Source of the DNA: CAVWDU01 sp963840725
Lineage (GTDB): Bacteria > Pseudomonadota > Gammaproteobacteria > Pseudomonadales > Halieaceae
Length of the DNA stretch: 64,000 nucleotides
Direction of reading: 5' to 3'
Assembly (NCBI GenBank): GCA_963840725.1
Contig: CAWIZY010000003.1
Coordinates: forward strand, 124,001 to 188,000
The position numbers and the translations under genes were made by a program. Below are positions 25,077 to 34,068 of the stretch, in pieces. Each line of letters begins with the position of its first letter. Within the stretch, counting starts at the first letter, position 1. A model generated the notes under the pieces. That model searched no databases, had not been told where the DNA came from, and was given only the letters and a program-made list of their open reading frames with translations.

Positions 25077-25595
25077 TCACCGCAACCGTCGGCGTCGCAC
25101 CGAGCGTGCTCCCGCCAGATTAATCATGCTCTGGCGGGTATGGGCATGACACAGAGCCGCCGCCAGAGCATCCGCGGCATCTTCCTGAGGCTCAGCGGGC
25201 AGGCGCAGCAGCACTCTGACCATGTGCTGAACCTGGGATTTATCGGCCGCGCCGGTGCCAACGACAGACTGCTTGATCTGCCGTGCAGAGTACTCGGCAA
25301 CTGCCATATCGCGGGCAACGCAGGCGACAATAGCGGCGCCCCGTGCCTGACCCAGCTTGAGTGCTGAACCTGCACTTTTGGCCATGAACACCTGCTCAAT
25401 GGCCAGTTCGCCCGGGCAGTGGGTTTCTACCAATTCGCCGACACTGTTGTAGATAATGCGCAGCCTCTCGGGCAGTTCACCTGCCGGCAGCCGGATCACG
25501 CCACTGGTCACATATTCACTGCGCCCGGACACATAGTTGATAATACCAAAGCCGGTTTTGCGCGAGCCGGGATCAATTCCCAGAATGAGCGGCAT
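25077..25595 (-). CDS. ruvC: Holliday junction resolvase RuvC
   Basis: The 172-residue nuclease starts at MPLILGIDPGSRKTG. It has the acidic catalytic residues Asp8, Glu67 (ELAIEQVF), Asp139 and Asp142 (EDAADALAAALCH). It resolves four-way junctions by symmetric cleavage. The frame is open 78 bp upstream, but family alignment supports the ATG at 25595. Confidence 0.96.
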   Translation of the reverse strand: MPLILGIDPGSRKTGFGIINYVSGRSEYVTSGVIRLPAGELPERLRIIYNSVGELVETHCPGELAIEQVFMAKSAGSALKLGQARGAAIVACVARDMAVAEYSARQIKQSVVGTGAADKSQVQHMVRVLLRLPAEPQEDAADALAAALCHAHTRQSMINLAGARSVRRRRLR

Positions 25596-25738
25596 AGATT
25601 TTCCCCGACCTGCCCACGGTACAAACAATGTATAAATATACAGCATTGGCGGCGGGCGCAAAAGCTTTGTCACCGGCTCAGGTTCTGCTGACGATATGTA
25701 ACCGGGTCACAGCAACGGCCTGAACGACGCGACAGAAA

Positions 25739-26485
25739 TCAGGACAGAGCGGCCAACACCTCGTCGGGAATATCGATATTGGTGTAGACGTTTTGCACGT
25801 CGTCCAGGTCCTCAAGCGCGTCAACCAGCGCGACGACAGACGCGGCTGTGTCCGCGTCAGCCACGACTTCCGTTGAGGGCAGCATTGTCACCTCGCCCGC
25901 CTCGGCTACAAAGCCCGCTGTCTCAAGTGCCGCCTTCACCGCCCCGAACTCCTCCCATGCGGTGGTCACATCCAGCGAGCCATCCTCATGATTCTCAACA
26001 TCCTCGGCACCCGCCTCCAGCGCAGCCTCGAGAAAACGCTCCTCATCCAGGCCGGGGCCAAAGTGCAACTGCCCCTTGCTCGTGAACAGGTAGGCCACAG
26101 AGCCATCAGTCCCGAGGTTACCACCGCGCTTGCTAAAAGCATGGCGGACATCGGCTACCGTGCGATTGCGGTTGTCAGTCATCACCTCGACCAGCACCGC
26201 GACACCGCCGGGAGCGTAACCCTCATAGGTCAGCTCCTCCATATTGTCCGCTTCATTGGTGCCGGCGCCCCGGGCGATCGCGCGGTCCACGGTATCCCGG
26301 GTCATATTGGCGCCCAGCGCCTTGTCCACGGCCGCCCGCAGACGGGGATTATCTTCCGGTAAGGGCCCACCTTGCCGGGCAGCGACTACCAGCTCCCTGA
26401 TCAGTTTCGTGAAAGCCTTGCCGCGTTTGGCGTCCTGGGCCGCCTTCCGGTGTTTTATATTGGCCCATTTACTGTGACCAGCCAT
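25739..26485 (-). CDS. yebC: YebC/PmpR family protein
   Basis: The 248-residue protein begins MAGHSKWANIKHRKAAQD, the invariant YebC start, preceded by a strong ribosome binding site (GGAGGT). The frame is open 51 bp further up, but that part is not conserved. It shows the family's DNRNRTVADVRHAF and GGNLGTDGSVAY patches. YebC proteins were named as transcription regulators, and recent work links them to translation of proline-rich stretches. It sits between ruvC and aspS in the usual gammaproteobacterial order. Confidence 0.94.
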   Translation of the reverse strand: MAGHSKWANIKHRKAAQDAKRGKAFTKLIRELVVAARQGGPLPEDNPRLRAAVDKALGANMTRDTVDRAIARGAGTNEADNMEELTYEGYAPGGVAVLVEVMTDNRNRTVADVRHAFSKRGGNLGTDGSVAYLFTSKGQLHFGPGLDEERFLEAALEAGAEDVENHEDGSLDVTTAWEEFGAVKAALETAGFVAEAGEVTMLPSTEVVADADTAASVVALVDALEDLDDVQNVYTNIDIPDEVLAALS

Positions 26486-26685
26486 AACCACCTCCCAAGC
26501 AGGATGCTGATTTTCTATCTGCGTGGCCACTGCCACGTTAAAAACCGGCTCAAATCGGTCATGTATTCACTACACTCCCTCATTTCGCCTGTTTTTGCCT
26601 ACCAGTGGCTGCCTCGAAAACGAGAATTCAACAGCCCGCTAGTCCGAGGGCATGAACCCATGCAATGATCAGCTGGGCTGAGCGT

Positions 26686-28494
26686 TCATTCGCCTTCGCC
26701 ACTCTTAATGCTGGCGGCGCCACTTTCACTGCTGGCAGATTGTCGCAGGCGAATATTCAGATCCCGCAACTGCGCGGCGCTGACTCGTCCAGGTGCATCG
26801 GTGAGCAAACAGTGAGCGCTCTGGGTCTTGGGGAATGCAATCACATCACGGATAGACTGGGTCCCGGTCATCAACATGACCAGTCGATCCAGCCCGAAGG
26901 CGAGACCACCGTGGGGCGGCGCGCCGTATTGCAAGGCCTGAAGCAGGAAACCGAATTTCTCGTTGGCCTCCTCTTCACCGATCTGCAGAATGCCAAACAC
27001 GGCTTCCTGCATCTCCCGTTGGTGGATACGCACACTGCCACCACCGAGTTCGCACCCGTTCAGGACCATGTCGTAGGCCCGCGACAGTGCGCCACCGGGG
27101 TCCGCGAGCAGGGTTTCAGCGTCACAGGAAGGCGCTGTGAATGGGTGATGCAGCGGGGTCCATCCGCCTTTGTCGTCCAGCTCGAACATAGGGAAATCGA
27201 CCACCCACAGTGGAGCCCATCCGTCTCTCACCATCCCCAATGACTCGGCAACCTTGATCCGCAGCGCTCCCAGCGCCTCGTTGACCACCTGCGCGCGATC
27301 GGCACCAAAAAATATGATATCGCCATTGGCGGCCTGCAGCCGCTGCATCATCTGCGCTACCACCGCCTCGGGCATGTGCTTCACGATAGGCGACTGCAGA
27401 CCAGAGACGCCGGCATCGATGTCATTGACCTTGATCCAGGCCAGGCCACGAGCGCCATAGATGGACACGTAATCGGTGTATCCGTCGATTTCCTTGCGGC
27501 TGATACTCGCGCCACCGGGAACCCGAAGCGCTGCAACCCGACCCATCGGATCATCCGCCGGGCCGCGGAATACCTTGAAATCCACCTGCTGCATCAGATC
27601 GTCCACGCCTACCAGCTCGAGCGGGATGCGTAAATCAGGCTTGTCAGACCCGTAGCGCGACATGGCCTCCGCATAGGTCATGTGGGGAAACGCCCCCAGA
27701 TCGACGTCCAACACGGCCTTGAACAGTTCCCGAATCATGCGCTCGGTGACTGCCATGATCTCCGCCTCATCCAGAAAAGCGGTCTCGATATCGATCTGGG
27801 TGAACTCCGGTTGCCGGTCTGCCCTCAGATCCTCGTCTCTAAAACAGCGGGCTATCTGATAATAACGATCGAAGCCAGAGACCATCAGCAGTTGCTTGAA
27901 CAGCTGCGGAGATTGCGGCAGTGCGAAAAACTGCCCCGGATGGGTGCGCGATGGCACCAGGTAATCCCGGGCTCCCTCGGGTGTCGCCCGGGTCAGGATC
28001 GGTGTTTCAATATCCAGAAACCCCTCTCCATCGAGAAAATTGCGCACTGCGGCGGTAATCTTTGCCCGCATGATCAGCCGGGACTGCATTTCAGCGCGGC
28101 GCAAATCCATGTAGCGGTAATGCAGGCGGACTTCCTCGCCGACGGCGGTGTGCTCATCCATCTGAAAAGGCGGTGTGGCCGCTTCGTTGAGGATCTCAAG
28201 CGATTTGCCCAACACTTCGATTTCCCCAGTGGCCATAGTCGGGTTCACCGTGGCCTCGCTGCGAGCCCTCACCCGACCAGAGATCTTGAGCACATACTCA
28301 CTGCGCACCTTGTCGGCGCGCTCAAAGTGTTCATCGGTGTCAGGGTCGAAAACGACCTGAACAATACCCTCGCGATCGCGCATATCAAGGAAGATCACGC
28401 CTCCATGATCCCGGCGACGGTCTACCCAACCGTACAGTGTGACAGTGCTGTCGATCTCGGGAGTACCCAGGGCGCCACAATAATGACTGCGCAT
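26686..28494 (-). CDS. aspS: aspartyl-tRNA synthetase
   Basis: The 602-residue class II synthetase has an N-terminal OB-fold anticodon-binding domain (TVTLYGWVDRRRDHGGVIF) and class II motif 2 (RCFRDEDLRADRQPEFTQID). It carries the bacterial insertion domain and motif 3 (GLAFGLDRLVMLMTG near the C-terminus). It charges tRNA-Asp. Length matches the bacterial type. Fifty bp separate it from the upstream fmdB-like gene. Confidence 0.96.
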   Translation of the reverse strand: MRSHYCGALGTPEIDSTVTLYGWVDRRRDHGGVIFLDMRDREGIVQVVFDPDTDEHFERADKVRSEYVLKISGRVRARSEATVNPTMATGEIEVLGKSLEILNEAATPPFQMDEHTAVGEEVRLHYRYMDLRRAEMQSRLIMRAKITAAVRNFLDGEGFLDIETPILTRATPEGARDYLVPSRTHPGQFFALPQSPQLFKQLLMVSGFDRYYQIARCFRDEDLRADRQPEFTQIDIETAFLDEAEIMAVTERMIRELFKAVLDVDLGAFPHMTYAEAMSRYGSDKPDLRIPLELVGVDDLMQQVDFKVFRGPADDPMGRVAALRVPGGASISRKEIDGYTDYVSIYGARGLAWIKVNDIDAGVSGLQSPIVKHMPEAVVAQMMQRLQAANGDIIFFGADRAQVVNEALGALRIKVAESLGMVRDGWAPLWVVDFPMFELDDKGGWTPLHHPFTAPSCDAETLLADPGGALSRAYDMVLNGCELGGGSVRIHQREMQEAVFGILQIGEEEANEKFGFLLQALQYGAPPHGGLAFGLDRLVMLMTGTQSIRDVIAFPKTQSAHCLLTDAPGRVSAAQLRDLNIRLRQSASSESGAASIKSGEGE

Positions 28495-28544
28495 AAATTG
28501 AAATTCCGTATGAGTTGGCCGACCCGGTGCGCCGGCAGCTGCAA

Positions 28545-28898
28545 TCAGGCTGACTTTTTACTGTCGCTCTTGGCGCCGCCGCCGCTGCCCTTGCTGTCGC
28601 CACCACTGCTGCTGGCTGTGGTGCCGTTGGTACTTTTTGTGTCGGTCTTGGCGGTCTTGGCACTGTCACCGGCTGAACCGGAGCTCTCTGCGCCACCGGC
28701 AAGGTTCTTCTTGCTGCCGGTCTTGAAATCGGTCTCGTACCACCCGCCGCCCTTGAGGCGAAACGCGGCCGCACTGACTTTCTTCTTCAACGCTGCCTCG
28801 CCACACGCAGGGCAGATCTCCAGCCGGGCATCGCTGATTTTCTGCAGCACCTCGAGCTCCTCGTTACAGGACTGGCATTGATACTCATAGATAGGCAT
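28545..28898 (-). CDS. FmdB-family zinc-ribbon protein
   Basis: The 117-residue protein starts MPIYEYQCQSCNEELEVLQK. It has two zinc-binding CxxC pairs, Cys8/Cys11 and Cys29/Cys32, followed by the family's FRLKGGGWYETDFK patch. The remaining half is a low-complexity Ser/Gly/Lys/Thr tail. The function of FmdB-type regulators is not settled. Location directly before aspS is conserved in many gammaproteobacteria. Confidence 0.9.
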   Translation of the reverse strand: MPIYEYQCQSCNEELEVLQKISDARLEICPACGEAALKKKVSAAAFRLKGGGWYETDFKTGSKKNLAGGAESSGSAGDSAKTAKTDTKSTNGTTASSSGGDSKGSGGGAKSDSKKSA

Positions 28899-28998
28899 GA
28901 CATCGACCCGTCGGATGACCGCGAAAAATTGAGGCGCGAATTTTACCCCATGCAGCCAGGCAGGCCAAGCGGGGTCTCATAGATAAACGAGAAGCTCA

Positions 28999-29019
28999 CA
29001 CACCCCGGAGAAGGGTGTG
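28999..29019 (-). terminator. stem-loop between the HU-like gene and fmdB
   Basis: CACACCC and GGGTGTG form a 7-bp stem around a seven-base loop, 64 bp beyond the stop of the HU-like gene. No T-run follows on either strand, so it may be a weak terminator or an RNA-end stabiliser. Confidence 0.35.
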
Positions 29020-29082
29020 CAAGCCGCCGTAAAGGCATCCGTCCCGCAGCAGCGAGACGAAGTCTTGCGTGTGGGCCGCCGG

Positions 29083-29559
29083 TCAGGAGGCCGCGTATTC
29101 CTTCAGTTTCTTCAGGGGCCGAACCTTGACCGCCACGCTAGCGGGCTTGGCCTTGAACGTCGTCTCTTCGCCCGTGAAGGGGTTGATACCCTTGCGGGCC
29201 TTGCGGGCGGGCTTCTTGACGGTGGTAATTTTCATCAGACCAGGCATGGTGAACTCACCGACACTGCGCTTTCTGATACTGCGGTCAATCAGTGACTCGA
29301 GCTCGTCCATCACAGAGGCCACATCTTTCTTGCTGAGACCGGTAGAGTCGGCCAGCGATGCAAGAATCTGGCTCTTGGTCATTTTATCCTTCAGTGCGCT
29401 GGTGGCCTTTTTGGCTGGAGCGGCTTTGGCGGCTACTGCCTTTTTGACTGTCGCTTTTTTTGCTACAGCCTTCTTTGCCGCGGTTTTTTTAGCTGGCGCT
29501 TTCTTTGCTACAGCCTTCTTTTTCGCCGGAGCTTTCTTCACTGCTTTTTTGATAGCCAT
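29083..29559 (-). CDS. HU/IHF-like DNA-binding protein with histone-H1-like Lys/Ala tail
   Basis: The 158-residue protein has about 55 N-terminal residues made almost only of Lys, Ala, Pro and Val (KKAPAKKKAVAKKAPAKK). A complete HU-type domain follows (MTKSQILASLADSTGLSKKD, ending with the DNA-binding arm GINPFTGEETTFKAKPAS). It should be an abundant nucleoid protein binding DNA through both parts. The start is preceded by GGGAAGGG, and a good sigma70-type promoter lies about 100 bp upstream. Confidence 0.85.
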   Translation of the reverse strand: MAIKKAVKKAPAKKKAVAKKAPAKKTAAKKAVAKKATVKKAVAAKAAPAKKATSALKDKMTKSQILASLADSTGLSKKDVASVMDELESLIDRSIRKRSVGEFTMPGLMKITTVKKPARKARKGINPFTGEETTFKAKPASVAVKVRPLKKLKEYAAS

Positions 29560-29905
29560 GTTATTTTTACCCTTCCCAAATAGTCATTTAAACTGCGTTT
29601 CCGCCGGCGCAGACTGTTGCTCTGATACCGCTAAAAAACAGCGCTTCCCCAGGCTTCGAGCGAATGTATAATGCATGAAACCCTATAATACAAGCGTTTT
29701 TCGCAGGTCAAAGTCAAAAATGCCTGTTTTTGCCCTTAATTCGTGCATTTTTGCGATCCTGACCGCACTGCGCACGACAGCGAGCCACCACTGAAAAGCC
29801 CTGTAAACAGCTGTTTTTCAGCCCCGTAAAGACACCTGGGTGCATGGCTGTACCAGCAGCCGGTTCACACGTAAACTAGCGACTTACCAGCCATCGGAAC
29901 ACGTC
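29560..29905. other. divergent intergenic region between the HU-like gene and proS
   Basis: About 345 bp contains the leftward promoter annotated separately. The remainder is A/T-richer than its surroundings (runs of tttttgc between 29690 and 29760). I found no convincing rightward promoter, RNA gene or repeat for proS, although one must lie here. Confidence 0.4.
29665..29693 (-). promoter_or_regulatory. sigma70-type promoter of the HU-like gene
   Basis: On the minus strand, TTGTAT (29693-29688) is followed by a 17-bp spacer and TATACA (29670-29665), close to the sigma70 consensus with ideal spacing. Transcription would start near 29658, leaving a leader of about 100 nt before the ATG at 29559. 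Confidence 0.55.
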
Positions 29906-31612
29906 ATGAGAACCAGCCAATTTCTTCTCGCCACCCAGAAAGAGACGCCAGCTGATGCGGAAATTATCAGCCATCAATTGATGCTGCGTGCCGGCTTGAT
30001 ACGCAAGCTTGCGGCTGGGCTCTATACCTGGCTGCCGATGGGGTTGCGTGTCCTGCGCAAGGTGGAAACCATCGTTCGCGAGGAGATGGACAAATCCGGC
30101 GCCCAGGAAATGAGCATGCCCGTCGTGCAACCTGCCGAGCTCTGGCAGGAGTCCGGTCGCTGGGAGCAGTATGGGCCAGAACTATTACGTATTGCAGACC
30201 GCCACCAACGGGAATTCTGCCTGGGTCCCACCCACGAAGAAGTCATCACCGCTATCGTTCGTGACGAAATCAAAAGTTATAAGCAGCTGCCTGTTAACTT
30301 CTACCAGATCCAAACCAAAGTCCGCGACGAGGTGAGACCTCGCTTTGGCATCATGCGCTCGCGCGAATTTCTGATGAAAGACGCCTATTCCTTCCACGCC
30401 AGCCACGGGTCACTCGAAGAGACCTACCGGGTTATGTACGAGACCTACAGCGCGATTTTTACCCGACTGGGGTTGGAATTCCGGTCGGTTATTGCAGATA
30501 ACGGCAGCATTGGCGGCAGCGCCTCCCATGAGTTTCATGTGCTGGCGGATTCAGGTGAGGATGCCATTGCATTCTCCGACCGCAGCGATTACGCGGCCAA
30601 TGTCGAAATGGCCGAGGCACTGGCACCACACAGCGAGCGCGATACCGCCACAGCCGCGCTGGCTGAAACAGCCACTCCTGGCGTGAAAACCATTACTGAT
30701 CTGTGCGGGCTGCTTGCCGTGCCGCCCGCTACAACCGTTAAAACCCTATTGGTGAATGCCGCCCAGCCAGGAGAATTGGTCGCTCTGGTACTGCGGGGTG
30801 ATCATCAGCTGAATGCCATCAAGGCCGAGAAAATCGCAGAGATTGGCGAGCCGCTGACCCTCGCAGACGAAGACACCGTGCGGCGCGTCTGCGGGGCAGG
30901 TTTTGGGTCCCTGGGCCCCGTCGGCATGGATATTCCGATCATCGCTGATCGCAGTGCGGCACTGCTGGCTGACTTCGTGTGCGGCGCCAATAAAGAGGGC
31001 GCGCATCTGGTCGGAGTCAACTGGGGCAGGGACTGCCCGGAGCCCCGAGTAGAGGACCTTCGCCAGGTCACAGAGGGAGACCCCAGCCCGGACGGTGAAG
31101 GCAGCCTGCAGATCAAACGCGGCATCGAGGTGGGACACATCTTTCAGCTCGGCACCAAGTATAGCGAGGCCATGAATGCGCGCGTTCTCGATGAAAATGG
31201 CAAAAATATCCCTGTCAGCATGGGCTGCTACGGCATTGGCGTGAGCCGAATAGTCGCAGCTGCCATCGAGCAGAACCACGATCAGGCCGGGATTATCTGG
31301 CCGCCCACAATGGCGCCCTTTCAAATTGCTCTGGTCCCCCTGAACATGCAGAAGTCAGAAGCCGTGGCAGACTGCGCGGAAGAGCTCTACCGGCTGCTGA
31401 CGGCGGCTGGGGTGGACGTTCTCCTGGACGATCGCAACGAGCGCCCCGGGGTAAAATTCGCCGACATGGAGCTGGTGGGCATCCCTCATCGCGTGGTCAT
31501 TGGAGACCGCGCGCTCGCTGACGAGCAGCTGGAGTACAAGGGCCGTTGCGACCAGGACTCCCGGCGCATCGCTCGCACCGACATCGTAGAGTTTCTGCTC
31601 GCCAGGCTGTGA
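29906..31612 (+). CDS. proS: prolyl-tRNA synthetase
   Basis: The 568-residue bacterial-type enzyme begins MRTSQFLLATQKETPADAEI. It has class II motif 2 (FRDEVRPRFG-type region, visible as VRDEVRPRFGIMRSREFLMKD). The YbaK-like editing domain (about residues 220-380, around DHQLNAIKAEKIAEIGEP) and a C-terminal anticodon domain follow. It charges tRNA-Pro and clears mischarged Ala. The frame is open 66 bp upstream, but conservation starts at the ATG at 29906. Confidence 0.95.
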   Translation: MRTSQFLLATQKETPADAEIISHQLMLRAGLIRKLAAGLYTWLPMGLRVLRKVETIVREEMDKSGAQEMSMPVVQPAELWQESGRWEQYGPELLRIADRHQREFCLGPTHEEVITAIVRDEIKSYKQLPVNFYQIQTKVRDEVRPRFGIMRSREFLMKDAYSFHASHGSLEETYRVMYETYSAIFTRLGLEFRSVIADNGSIGGSASHEFHVLADSGEDAIAFSDRSDYAANVEMAEALAPHSERDTATAALAETATPGVKTITDLCGLLAVPPATTVKTLLVNAAQPGELVALVLRGDHQLNAIKAEKIAEIGEPLTLADEDTVRRVCGAGFGSLGPVGMDIPIIADRSAALLADFVCGANKEGAHLVGVNWGRDCPEPRVEDLRQVTEGDPSPDGEGSLQIKRGIEVGHIFQLGTKYSEAMNARVLDENGKNIPVSMGCYGIGVSRIVAAAIEQNHDQAGIIWPPTMAPFQIALVPLNMQKSEAVADCAEELYRLLTAAGVDVLLDDRNERPGVKFADMELVGIPHRVVIGDRALADEQLEYKGRCDQDSRRIARTDIVEFLLARL

Positions 31613-31652
31613 ACCCGGGTTTATTGCCGCCCCATTGATTGCTGCCCCATTG

Positions 31653-31695
31653 ATTGCCGCCCCTTTGCTGCCCCGCTGGTTGCGCGGGCGGCAAT
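31653..31695. terminator. inverted repeat after proS
   Basis: ATTGCCGCCC at 31653 and GGGCGGCAAT at about 31686-31695 form a 10-bp perfect stem with a loop of about 23 bases. It is preceded by partial direct copies of the left arm (ATTGCCGCCCCATTG, ATTGCTGCCCCATTG). It could terminate proS transcription, though no T-run follows the stem. Confidence 0.4.
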
Positions 31696-31754
31696 CTCAC
31701 CGGTCTAATGCCTAACATTCTTGCCGCTCGCGTCGCCAGACGGAGACAAATGTA

Positions 31755-31781
31755 GTACCAAAGTACAATTGTTGATTGACA
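31755..31781 (+). promoter_or_regulatory. possible operator and -35 region upstream of the LuxR-type gene
   Basis: A short palindrome GTACCAAAGTAC (31755-31766) lies 9 bp before a perfect TTGACA (31776-31781). The -10 region 17 bp on (CAATAT) is weak. The arrangement suggests a regulated promoter for the gene at 31846, possibly self-regulated, but the match to any known operator is not established. Confidence 0.3.
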
Positions 31782-31845
31782 TTCAGGCCTTCCCTGACCA
31801 ATATGGGGCAGGGGCGTCAAAACAATAGTCACTAATAAAATCAAC

Positions 31846-32691
31846 ATGACCAATACACAAAATTTAAGCAAATGGAACAGAGAACTTTCCAGAGCCATCG
31901 CTGCGCTGGGAAGTGATAAGTTCTTCCCGGCGCTTATAGCGGCGATAAAGGGCCAGGTCCAGGTTGAGCACCCGCAAGTGTGGCTCTATCACAAGGATCT
32001 GCCACCTCGCGTGCTCTACCACGAAGTGCCGAAACGAGCTTTCGAGGCGCAGGTGGAAGCCTACATGAATGGACCCTATCGAGAGGATCCGTTCTATCAG
32101 ACATCCATGAACCAGCCTCGGTCGAGGGTGTACCGGCTGTCACGGCTCACCAACAGCCGCTTGAAACAATCCAATTATTATAAGCAGTACTACGCTGCTA
32201 CCGGGGCGGTTGACCAGGCCGTCTATCTGTCCCGGTTAGAGGGGGGCAATGTCATCAATCTGAGCATGATGCGGCTGCCCGGCAGCGGCGAGTTCAGCGA
32301 GGAGGAATACGAGCGTCTCTATCTGCTCGCCGAACCCGTAGCGGAATTGATGAAGTACCACAGTCAGCACAACGACTTTGCTGTTCATCATCTTATTCAA
32401 CCGGAAATCAATCTGCAGATAGACACCGCGTTTCGCACCTTCGGCGCCTCGCTGCTATCGCCCCGTGAAAAAGATGTGCTGGAGCTGATGCTGCGGGGTT
32501 ACGGCACCGACATGACCGCACAACGGCTCGATATCGCGTTGGAAACGGTGCGCCGTCATCGCAAGAGCATTTACCGCAAACTCGATGTCAATTCACAGAC
32601 CGACCTGTTTTCGCTGTTCATCAACTCGATGTCCTGCCTGGGCCAGGCGGCGGGACAAGACCCCCTCAGCATCTACATGTCGCCCCAATAA
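31846..32691 (+). CDS. LuxR-type transcriptional regulator
   Basis: The 281-residue protein has an N-terminal sensor-like region without a recognisable ligand motif and a C-terminal LuxR helix-turn-helix (about residues 203-262). The latter reads LLSPREKDVLELMLRGYGTD, then ETVRRHRKSIYRKLDVNSQT. The N-terminus lacks the autoinducer-binding Trp/Tyr/Asp pattern in clear form, so it should not be called a quorum-sensing receptor. It stands alone between proS and an EEP-family gene. Its targets are unknown. Confidence 0.8.
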   Translation: MTNTQNLSKWNRELSRAIAALGSDKFFPALIAAIKGQVQVEHPQVWLYHKDLPPRVLYHEVPKRAFEAQVEAYMNGPYREDPFYQTSMNQPRSRVYRLSRLTNSRLKQSNYYKQYYAATGAVDQAVYLSRLEGGNVINLSMMRLPGSGEFSEEEYERLYLLAEPVAELMKYHSQHNDFAVHHLIQPEINLQIDTAFRTFGASLLSPREKDVLELMLRGYGTDMTAQRLDIALETVRRHRKSIYRKLDVNSQTDLFSLFINSMSCLGQAAGQDPLSIYMSPQ

Positions 32692-32848
32692 CCAGCGGCT
32701 GGGCGCTTCACTGCCCTACCCAGGCCAGTTCGCACTCAGAAATTGGCGCCGGCGGTCATGCGGGTGACGCATCAGGCACTGGGCTGCGGCCGCCTGTCGT
32801 GGGACACTGACTGAAATAGCTGGCAATCCGATAGGGTGACCAATACCA

Positions 32849-33688
32849 ATGAGAAAACGCATACAAGCCTGGGGACTTATCGCTGGACTGCTGCCGATTG
32901 GCCTGGTCATGGGCCCGGGAACCCTGATGTCCGCAGCGCCAATGGTTGACCCGTCCGAGGCGGCGCAGCACTGCTCCAGCGGACTTGGCGGGCTGGAAAC
33001 CAGCCCAGTCCGGGCTCTGGGTAATCAACTGGAGATCCTGAGTTGGAACATTCAAAAAGCCGACAACGAGGGCTGGGCGGAAGATTTGGCGACTTTCAGC
33101 GACGGCGTGGATCTGGCGTTTCTGCAGGAAGCGTCACTTCAGGCTGACATTGAGTCAATGGTTCAAACACCCTTTTACAGTTCTTTTGCCAAAGGCTATG
33201 CCACCAAGGAACGCGTTACCGGAGTCATGACCCTGAGCAGCGGGCTGCCCAGTCTTCGCTGTCAGCTGAGCATCACTGAGCCGTGGTTGAGAACCCCGAA
33301 AGCCACCAGCATTACCGAGTATCCGCTGCTTGATCGGGATGACCGCTTGCTGGCCATTAATCTGCATGCGGTGAACTTCACCCTCGGGGTTGAAGAGTTT
33401 CGCGACCAGTTTCATGCCCTGGCTGAAATCCTGTCCCACCACAAGGGGCCCGTTATTCTTGCCGGCGATCTCAACACCTGGAATGAGCGCAGGGAAGCCT
33501 TGGTACTGGGGTTCCTGCAGGGCCACGGGCTGCAGCCGGTCGAGTTTAGCGACGACCAGCGCACCCGCGCCTTCGGTCGGGCTCTCGATCATGTCTATGT
33601 CCGTGGCATGCAAGCCCAGACCGCCCGGGTTATACCCGTGAGTACGTCAGATCACAACGCCCTGCGAGTGGGGCTGACCATAGAGTGA
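32849..33688 (+). CDS. exported endonuclease/exonuclease/phosphatase (EEP) family protein
   Basis: The 279-residue protein has an N-terminal signal-peptide-like segment. It then shows the catalytic blocks of the EEP fold: LSWNIQKADNEGW, DLAFLQEAS with the metal-binding Glu, VILAGDLNTWN with Asp/Asn, RALDHVYVRG and the C-terminal STSDHNAL His pair. Family members cleave phosphodiester or phosphomonoester bonds in DNA, RNA or phospholipids; the substrate here is unknown. Its stop overlaps the following DUF5329 gene by 4 bp, so the two are probably co-expressed in the periplasm. Confidence 0.85.
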   Translation: MRKRIQAWGLIAGLLPIGLVMGPGTLMSAAPMVDPSEAAQHCSSGLGGLETSPVRALGNQLEILSWNIQKADNEGWAEDLATFSDGVDLAFLQEASLQADIESMVQTPFYSSFAKGYATKERVTGVMTLSSGLPSLRCQLSITEPWLRTPKATSITEYPLLDRDDRLLAINLHAVNFTLGVEEFRDQFHALAEILSHHKGPVILAGDLNTWNERREALVLGFLQGHGLQPVEFSDDQRTRAFGRALDHVYVRGMQAQTARVIPVSTSDHNALRVGLTIE

Positions 33689-34068
33689 AACTGCTCATGC
33701 GCCGTCATCTTCTCTTCCTGTTGACCGGCCTGGTCACTGCATTACCAATTCGGGCCGATAGCGCAGAGACGGAAATCAACTATCTCATCGAGCAGGTCGC
33801 ACAGAGCAATTGCACCTACATCCGCAACGGTGATGAACATGACTCGGCCGACGCGGCCGACCATCTGCGGCTGAAATATCGCCGCGGCAAACGTTACGTC
33901 GACACTGCGGAGCATTTTATCGACCGGCTTGCCAGCGAGAGTTCCTGGAGTGGGGACCCTTACCAGATGCGCTGTGACGGCGTCACCGAGCCATCGGGCG
34001 AGTGGTTGCATCGCACTCTGCGCAGATATCGAAATCCGGCCCAGCAATCCCCTCAGGGCGCAGGCTAG
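33685..34068 (+). CDS. DUF5329 (YfeK-like) periplasmic protein
   Basis: The 127-residue protein has a signal peptide (cleavage near residue 25, IRADS) and the family features EINYLIEQVAQSNCTYIRNG and SSWSGDPYQMRCDG. Two cysteines may pair, and the C-terminal SGEWLHRTLRRYR matches too. Proteins of this family (E. coli YfeK) have no established function. It overlaps the EEP gene by 4 bp and converges on the MATE transporter gene with a 4-bp overlap of 3' ends. Confidence 0.75.
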   Translation: MKLLMRRHLLFLLTGLVTALPIRADSAETEINYLIEQVAQSNCTYIRNGDEHDSADAADHLRLKYRRGKRYVDTAEHFIDRLASESSWSGDPYQMRCDGVTEPSGEWLHRTLRRYRNPAQQSPQGAG

